DNA of 64,000 nucleotides from Corynebacterium fournieri (GTDB lineage Bacteria; Actinomycetota; Actinomycetes; Mycobacteriales; Mycobacteriaceae): NCBI RefSeq assembly GCF_030408775.1, contig NZ_CP047210.1, positions 1,178,001 to 1,242,000 of the forward strand, read 5' to 3'. Shown piece by piece: positions 60,733 to 64,000 of this stretch (position 1 is its first letter; each line of letters starts with the position of its first letter). The notes under the pieces were generated by a model. It saw only the letters and a program-made list of their open reading frames with translations, ran no database searches and was not told where the DNA came from. The position numbers and the translations under genes were made by a program.

Positions 60733-62178
60733 TTAGCCCACCGATCCTTCCATTTGCAGCTCAATGAGGCGGTTCAGCTCGAGGGCGTACTCCATCGGCA
60801 GCTCCTTGGCAATCGGCTCGACGAAGCCGCGCACGATCATCGCCATGGCGTCTTCCTCCGCGATGCCGCGGGACATCAGGTAGAACAGCTGGTCCTCGGA
60901 GACCTTGGACACCTTCGCCTCGTGGCCGAGAGTGACGCGGTCGTTGCGGATGTCGTTGTACGGATATGTGTCCGAGCGCGAGATGTCGTCCACCAGCAGC
61001 GCGTCGCACTCCACGTTGGACACGGAGTTGTGCGCGTTGGCGTTGACCTGCACCAGGCCACGGTAGGCGGCGCGCCCGCCGCCGCGAGCCACGGACTTAG
61101 ACACGATGGACGAGGAGGTGTGCGGCGCCATGTGCGTCATCTTCGCGCCGGTGTCCTGGAACTGGCCCTCGCCGGCGAACGCCACGGACAGGACCTCGCC
61201 GCGCGCGTGCGGGCCCGTCATCCACACAGCCGGGTACTTCATGGTCACCTTGGAGCCGATGTTGCCATCGACCCACTCCATGGTCGCGCCCTCTTCCGCC
61301 TTCGCGCGCTTGGTAACCAGGTTGTAGACGTTGTTCGACCAGTTCTGGATGGTGGTGTAGCGGCAACGGCCGCCCTTTTTCACGATGATCTCCACCACCG
61401 CGGAGTGCAGGGAATCCGACTTGTAAATCGGGGCGGTGCAGCCCTCGACGTAGTGCACGTACGCATCCTCGTCGACGATGATGAGGGTGCGCTCGAACTG
61501 ACCCATGTTCTCAGTGTTGATGCGGAAGTACGCCTGCAGCGGGATGTCCACGTGGACCCCCGGCGGAACGTAGATGAAGGAACCGCCGGACCACACCGAG
61601 GTGTTCAGGGCGGAGAACTTGTTGTCGCCCGCCGGGATGACGGAGCCGAAGTGCTCCTTGAACAGTTCTTCGTGCTCGCGCAGGGCGGTGTCGGTATCGA
61701 CGAAGATGACGCCCTTTTCCTCCAGGTCCTCGCGGATCTGGTGGTAGACCACCTCGGACTCGTACTGGGCGGCCACGCCCGCAACCAGGCGCTGCTTCTC
61801 GGCCTCGGGGATGCCCAGCTTGTCGTAGGTGTTCTTGATGTCCTCCGGCAGATCGTCCCAGGAGGCGGCCTGCTGCTCGGTGGAGCGGACGTAGTACTTG
61901 ATGTTGTCGAAGTCGATGTCAGACAGATCCGCGCCCCAGGTGGGCAGCGGCTTCTTGTCAAAGATCTCCAGGGCCTTCAGACGCTGGTTGAGCATCCACT
62001 CCGGCTCGCCCTTGACCGCGGAGATGTCGCGGACGACATCTTCGTTCAGGCCACGGCGCGCGGAGGCGCCCGCGACGTCCGAATCGTGCCAACCATAGTT
62101 GTAGGCGCCGATCGACTCGATGATCTCGTCGTCGTTCATCGGCTTTTCAAGGCCTGGTGTGGGCTTCACTTCAGTCAT
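60733..62178 (-). CDS. sufB: SufB scaffold subunit
   Basis: 481 residues with conserved [20 protein letters not shown] (cluster-assembly Cys), [19 protein letters not shown] and [19 protein letters not shown]. No intein interrupts it, unlike M. tuberculosis SufB. Its ATG overlaps the end of the regulator gene by 8 bp. Confidence 0.96.
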   Translation of the reverse strand: MTEVKPTPGLEKPMNDDEIIESIGAYNYGWHDSDVAGASARRGLNEDVVRDISAVKGEPEWMLNQRLKALEIFDKKPLPTWGADLSDIDFDNIKYYVRSTEQQAASWDDLPEDIKNTYDKLGIPEAEKQRLVAGVAAQYESEVVYHQIREDLEEKGVIFVDTDTALREHEELFKEHFGSVIPAGDNKFSALNTSVWSGGSFIYVPPGVHVDIPLQAYFRINTENMGQFERTLIIVDEDAYVHYVEGCTAPIYKSDSLHSAVVEIIVKKGGRCRYTTIQNWSNNVYNLVTKRAKAEEGATMEWVDGNIGSKVTMKYPAVWMTGPHARGEVLSVAFAGEGQFQDTGAKMTHMAPHTSSSIVSKSVARGGGRAAYRGLVQVNANAHNSVSNVECDALLVDDISRSDTYPYNDIRNDRVTLGHEAKVSKVSEDQLFYLMSRGIAEEDAMAMIVRGFVEPIAKELPMEYALELNRLIELQMEGSVG

Positions 62179-62893
62179 TGTCAGCCGCTCCTTTCATTGA
62201 TGTTCCCGCCGTAGGCGCTGCGGCTCGCGCTTCGGTCAGGGGGATGTTTGTCGTGCAGAGTCCGTCGCCGTCAGCGATGAGGGCGAGCGGCTGCACATGC
62301 GTATCGACGATACGTGCCACCGCCTCCCGTTCCGCCTCGCAGAACTCCGGGTGCGCGGCGGCAACCGCGGACACCGGGCAGTGGTGCTGGCAGATCTGGA
62401 TGCCTGCGTCGGTGCGGTGGACGCTCGGGGCGTAGCCGTGCGCTTCTAACGCGGCCGCGACGCGCCGCGCCGTTTCCTCCGCGTCGGCCCCCGGCTCCAC
62501 TTCGCCGAGGATCTTTTCCACCCGAGCGCGGGCGAAGTCGCGAACGGCGTCATCGCCCCCGATCCGTTGGATCAGCTCCACGGCGTCCAGCGCGAGACCG
62601 TCGTAGTTCGAGCCGAAGCGCTCGCGCCCGGCGGCGGTGAGCTGGAAGTGTTGCGCGGGCCGGCCGCGCCCCTGTTCCTCGCCCGCGACGGCGCGTGCCG
62701 CGCAGGCCTCCGCCAGCCCTTCTTCGACGAGCTTGAATACGTGCCTGCGCACGCCCGCCGCCGAGAGCTCGAGTGCTTCCGCGATATCGTTGGCCGTTAC
62801 CGGGCCCCGCTTGAGCAGGACCGACATCACCTGCGAGCGCGTGTCGCCGCCAGCGCGGGACGCGTCCGCAGAAGCGGGGTTGTGGGAATCCAC
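62171..62893 (-). CDS. sufR: SufR-type iron-sulfur regulator of the suf operon
   Basis: 240 residues from GTG 62893, with AAAGGTGG 7 nt upstream. An N-terminal winged HTH ([37 protein letters not shown]) is followed by a C-terminal domain with the cluster ligands [20 protein letters not shown]. SufR homologues repress suf when their Fe-S cluster is intact. It is the first gene of the operon and translationally coupled to sufB. Confidence 0.92.
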   Translation of the reverse strand: MDSHNPASADASRAGGDTRSQVMSVLLKRGPVTANDIAEALELSAAGVRRHVFKLVEEGLAEACAARAVAGEEQGRGRPAQHFQLTAAGRERFGSNYDGLALDAVELIQRIGGDDAVRDFARARVEKILGEVEPGADAEETARRVAAALEAHGYAPSVHRTDAGIQICQHHCPVSAVAAAHPEFCEAEREAVARIVDTHVQPLALIADGDGLCTTNIPLTEARAAAPTAGTSMKGAADND

Positions 62894-62942
62894 GATGGCA
62901 CCACCTTTCGCTCGATGTGGTCTGGGTCGCTGCCTTTTCACA

Positions 62943-62952
62943 ACACTAGTGT
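62943..62952. promoter_or_regulatory. Palindrome ACACTAGTGT over the sufR promoter
   Basis: The 10-bp palindrome contains TAGTGT on the minus strand, a TANNNT -10 for sufR, and resembles the ACACT-type half-site reported for mycobacterial SufR. It is placed for autorepression; the assignment is inference. Confidence 0.5.
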
Positions 62953-63023
62953 GTTCTAAATATTCCCGCTGCACCGGGTGTCGCTGGTGTGTCGCCGTAC
63001 GGGGTGCGCGCGGCCGCGCACCC

Positions 63024-63029
63024 TAAACT
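63024..63029 (+). promoter_or_regulatory. mptB -10 element
   Basis: TAAACT lies 8 nt before the GTG start at 63038, consistent with a leaderless transcript. Confidence 0.5.
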
Positions 63030-63037
63030 GTTCAGCC

Positions 63038-64000
63038 GTGAGCTCTCAACACCTTCCGGGCCAAGACGGCCGCGCCCCGCGGCGGCGCCGCGCAGGCGTG
63101 GCCAGCGAGCTGCCCCGGATGGGCCAGCCGGGGTCGCGCTCGACTCTGCTGCACGACCCCGCGGCGGCGCCCGGGAGCAGCGCCGTCTCCAGTGTGGCGG
63201 TACGCGCCCGCGAGCGCGGCCGCTTCGCCGTGCTGCGCTGGCTGGGCGCCACCGGAGCCTGCCTGATTGGCTTCGCCGGTATCGGCGGCGGCGCACTGCC
63301 GGTGGTGGAAAACCCGTGGCAGCACTTTCCCCTGGGCGCGGAGATGGGCCGGATGATGCTGGCCTCGAACTCGCTGGTGCTCATCGGCGTCGGGGTGATG
63401 GTGGCGGCGTGGTTGGCTATGGCCCCGTTTGTGGGCGCGTCGCCGGGCGCGGCCCGCGGCACGCGCGTGAGCAACCCGGAGATGTTTCGCACCTTCATCG
63501 CGTGGGTGGCTCCCCTCATTGCCACGGCGCCGCTTTTTACCCAGGACATCTATTCCTATCTGGCCAACGGCACCATCGTCCGCCAGGGCCTGGACCCCTA
63601 TTCCTCGGGCCCGGTGGAGCTGCTGGGTGTGGAGCACCACCTAGCCCGCTCCGTGCCGTTTATCTGGGCGCACTCCCCCAGCCCCTACGGCCCGGTCGCG
63701 CTCGGCACGGCAGCGGTGATCTCCCATGTCACCGGCGATTCCATCTTCTGGGGCGTGCTCGCTCACCGCACTGTGTCCGTGGCTGGCATCCTCGCGGCTG
63801 CCTGGGCGGTACTCGCGCTGGCCAAGCGCTGCGGCGTGACCGGACCGGCCGCGCTGTGGCTGGGCATTCTCAACCCGCTGACCGTGTTGCACATGGTCGG
63901 CGGCATCCACAACGAGGCCATCATGATGGGCCTGCTGCTGGTGGGGCTCGAGGTGGGGCTGCGCGGCATCGACCGTCTCGACGCGTCGCCGGCGTCCGGA
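63038..64000 (+). CDS. mptB: Alpha-1,6-mannosyltransferase MptB-like, C-terminus beyond window
   Basis: 321 residues are visible from GTG 63038. A polar, Arg-rich N-terminal tail (~55 residues) precedes several transmembrane helices of a GT-C glycosyltransferase. The loop APLFTQDIYSYLANGTIVRQ and GLDPYSSGP are characteristic of the MptA/MptB polyprenyl-phosphomannose-dependent enzymes that start the lipomannan/LAM mannan core. The position next to sufR matches C. glutamicum. The frame is open at the window edge. Confidence 0.88.
   Translation, partial: MSSQHLPGQDGRAPRRRRAGVASELPRMGQPGSRSTLLHDPAAAPGSSAVSSVAVRARERGRFAVLRWLGATGACLIGFAGIGGGALPVVENPWQHFPLGAEMGRMMLASNSLVLIGVGVMVAAWLAMAPFVGASPGAARGTRVSNPEMFRTFIAWVAPLIATAPLFTQDIYSYLANGTIVRQGLDPYSSGPVELLGVEHHLARSVPFIWAHSPSPYGPVALGTAAVISHVTGDSIFWGVLAHRTVSVAGILAAAWAVLALAKRCGVTGPAALWLGILNPLTVLHMVGGIHNEAIMMGLLLVGLEVGLRGIDRLDASPASG

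Overview
The window is high-GC actinobacterial chromosome and almost certainly comes from a Corynebacterium. The evidence is a Pup-ligation cluster with no 20S proteasome genes, a mycothiol gene (mshC), an acn-acnR pair, the order acn / small membrane protein / NlpC-P60 endopeptidase seen in the Corynebacteriales, and a sufRBDCSU-sufT operon beside an mptB-type mannosyltransferase. The gene order follows the C. glutamicum core chromosome as I remember it. Species assignment is not possible by eye. Many genes have a TANNNT -10 hexamer only 6-8 nt before the start codon, which indicates leaderless mRNAs, and I used this to choose several starts.

Region 1 (1-18.9 kb): a partial M24 peptidase and a signal-less trypsin-like protease diverge from one palindromic promoter. 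Next, on the minus strand, come dop, pup, pafA, pafB, pafC, tatA, tatC and a HelY-type helicase. A POT peptide transporter, pdxS / pdxR with a coupled flavoprotein, the Pup-dependent ATPase Mpa/ARC, trmI and an M18 aminopeptidase follow. Region 2 (18.9-34.2 kb): a RecB-like nuclease, fhs, the aspA-dcu operon, a HAD phosphatase, mshC, uppP, a lipoprotein with pyrD, a PEBP protein and an ABC exporter pair of which one subunit has a strongly degenerate ATPase domain. Region 3 (34.2-50.4 kb): tRNA-Leu(GAG), membrane proteins, an SPFH/NfeD pair, DUF3097, ferrochelatase, a RipA-like endopeptidase, aconitase and its repressor AcnR, and several conserved small proteins.

Region 4 (50.4-54.9 kb) is the accessory island. 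It is visibly more AT-rich and holds an IS1249-like transposase remnant, three short direct repeats, a perfect 17-bp-arm hairpin and a second 12-bp-arm inverted repeat. It also holds a decaying three-gene locus on the minus strand: a secreted nuclease-like protein whose signal peptide is out of frame by one base, a putative immunity protein without a normal start codon, and the signal peptide of a third secreted protein cut off by the IS. A gene preceded by a G8 tract and a DUF222/HNH endonuclease follow.

Region 5 (54.9-64 kb): an ABC-F ATPase preceded by an unannotated 35-aa membrane peptide, the complete SUF iron-sulfur operon under a SufR-type regulator, and the start of mptB running off the window edge. 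The least ordinary items are the secreted nuclease/immunity locus, the asymmetric ABC exporter, the pdxS/pdxR operator, the inverted repeat beside a GlxR-like site upstream of the RipA-like gene, and the symmetric divergent promoter at 717-740.
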